Assembly (NCBI GenBank): GCA_025800305.1
Contig: JAOXRY010000372.1
Span: 1-6,051, forward strand
Length of the DNA stretch: 6,051 bases
DNA from: Campylobacterales bacterium
GTDB taxonomy: Bacteria > Campylobacterota > Campylobacteria > Campylobacterales > SZUA-545
Direction: 5' to 3'
In this document: positions 5,486 through 6,051 of the stretch, one piece after another
Numbering within the stretch: position 1 is the stretch's first letter
Layout: every line of letters begins with the position of its first letter
Program-made: the position numbers and the translations under genes
Notes under the pieces: generated by a model
What the model saw: the letters and a program-made list of their open reading frames with translations, nothing else
The model's database searches: none
What the model was told of the DNA's origin: nothing

Positions 5486-6051
5486 ATGAGTAAACACATC
5501 AGGATAAAAGGGTTGATCCTAAGTAGTGCACTATCCTTAGCACTAATAGGATGTACAAGTAGTGGAGAAGACACAAGTAGTCAAGGAAGAGACGTAAGTT
5601 TCGGATATGAACTAACATCAGCGTACAGTGGACAGAACCTAAATAGATCTGTAATTACTAACAGAGCCTTAGAGATTTTCACAGGAGAACTATTAGTAAC
5701 CAATGTTGATACAAGAGATGAAGAGACCCACCCATGGTCAGCATATATCAACGAAGATGACTTTAGTGTAACATCAAACAAGACAATTGTATTAAAACCA
5801 GGAAACTATGAATTTACATTAACACTAAGTAAAGGAAATAGTCAATATGTCAGTGAAACAGTATATGAAATAAAAGACTCAGATCAAGTAAATATACCAT
5901 TTGAGTTAAAACCAGTTCTAGGAAGTCTTATTACCAATGTTGATGTAGTAGATGAGATCCCATCTTTTAAGTTTAAATACCAGTTAGATGAAATAAGCAG
6001 TTATGATGAACCAAGAATAGGAATCACAATTGATAATGGAGCTCAGAAGTT
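5486..6051 (+). CDS. Secreted lipoprotein with tandem beta-rich domains (3' partial), function unknown
   Basis: An open frame runs from the ATG at 5486 past the window edge, with 188 codons visible. Residues 1-22 are a lipoprotein signal peptide: basic KHIRIK, a hydrophobic core, and the lipobox LIGC with the lipidated cysteine at 23. The +2 residue is Thr, not Asp, so the E. coli +2 rule would allow outer-membrane sorting. A polar Ser/Thr linker (24-36, TSSGEDTSSQGRD) leads into beta-rich sequence. GELLVTNVDTRDE (67-79) and GSLITNVDVVDE (146-157) are similar and about 78 residues apart, which suggests tandem immunoglobulin-like or PEGA-like modules continuing beyond the window. No catalytic motif is visible and I do not recognise the family. 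Codons are mostly A-ending (aca, gta, gga, cta), unlike the T-rich codons of the YeiH gene. It is divergent from the UbiD-family gene, with 163 bp between starts. Confidence 0.85.
   Translation, partial: MSKHIRIKGLILSSALSLALIGCTSSGEDTSSQGRDVSFGYELTSAYSGQNLNRSVITNRALEIFTGELLVTNVDTRDEETHPWSAYINEDDFSVTSNKTIVLKPGNYEFTLTLSKGNSQYVSETVYEIKDSDQVNIPFELKPVLGSLITNVDVVDEIPSFKFKYQLDEISSYDEPRIGITIDNGAQK

Noticed and set aside
5528..5581. Short direct repeats GCACTA (5528, 5540) and ACAAGTAGT (5555, 5573)
   Set aside because: They fall in the low-complexity Leu/Ala signal peptide and Ser/Thr linker of the lipoprotein and follow from repeated codons.
5581..5781. 66-codon frame on the minus strand
   Set aside because: It is antisense to the lipoprotein gene, which has a signal peptide, lipobox and strong ribosome binding site.

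Overview
The window is AT-rich, gene-dense bacterial DNA with five genes that can be named to family level and one unrecognised lipoprotein. Gene content and protein lengths point to a Campylobacterota member of the Arcobacter/Sulfurimonas kind. The evidence is a UbiD-family decarboxylase of about 600 residues (longer than the roughly 500 of E. coli UbiD), a periplasmic YceI protein, tight gene overlaps, and promoters that resemble the T-rich periodic promoters of Campylobacter. The genus cannot be fixed from the sequence alone.

Positions 1-2849 (+ strand) hold a tight three-gene unit. It starts with moeA (5' end cut off by the window edge), whose stop overlaps the start of a class I SAM-dependent methyltransferase (ATGA). 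The methyltransferase stop directly abuts the ATG of a YeiH-family (UPF0324) membrane protein. The unit ends in a perfect 12-bp hairpin at 2846-2873. That hairpin begins in the YeiH stop codon and, by symmetry, also serves the convergent gene.

Positions 2875-5322 (- strand) hold a UbiD-family decarboxylase, probably for menaquinone made by the futalosine route, followed after 84 bp by a secreted YceI-family isoprenoid-binding protein. Making a prenylated quinone and binding polyisoprenoids are plausibly linked jobs. The 84-bp gap contains a likely yceI promoter and two dyad elements. The UbiD start is best placed at 5322, after a strong Shine-Dalgarno, not at the upstream in-frame ATG at 5388, which lies inside the predicted -10 box.

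Positions 5323-5485 form a divergent promoter region with four A7 tracts. From 5486 to the window end (+ strand) runs an incomplete lipoprotein gene with a clear lipobox and what look like tandem extracytoplasmic beta-rich domains. No RNA genes, insertion sequences, CRISPR arrays or attachment sites were seen. The least expected sequence-level signal is a strong excess of the palindrome AGATCT, with 18 copies in 6 kb. No clearly new multi-gene system was found; the moeA-methyltransferase-yeiH unit and the lipoprotein are the least explained parts.
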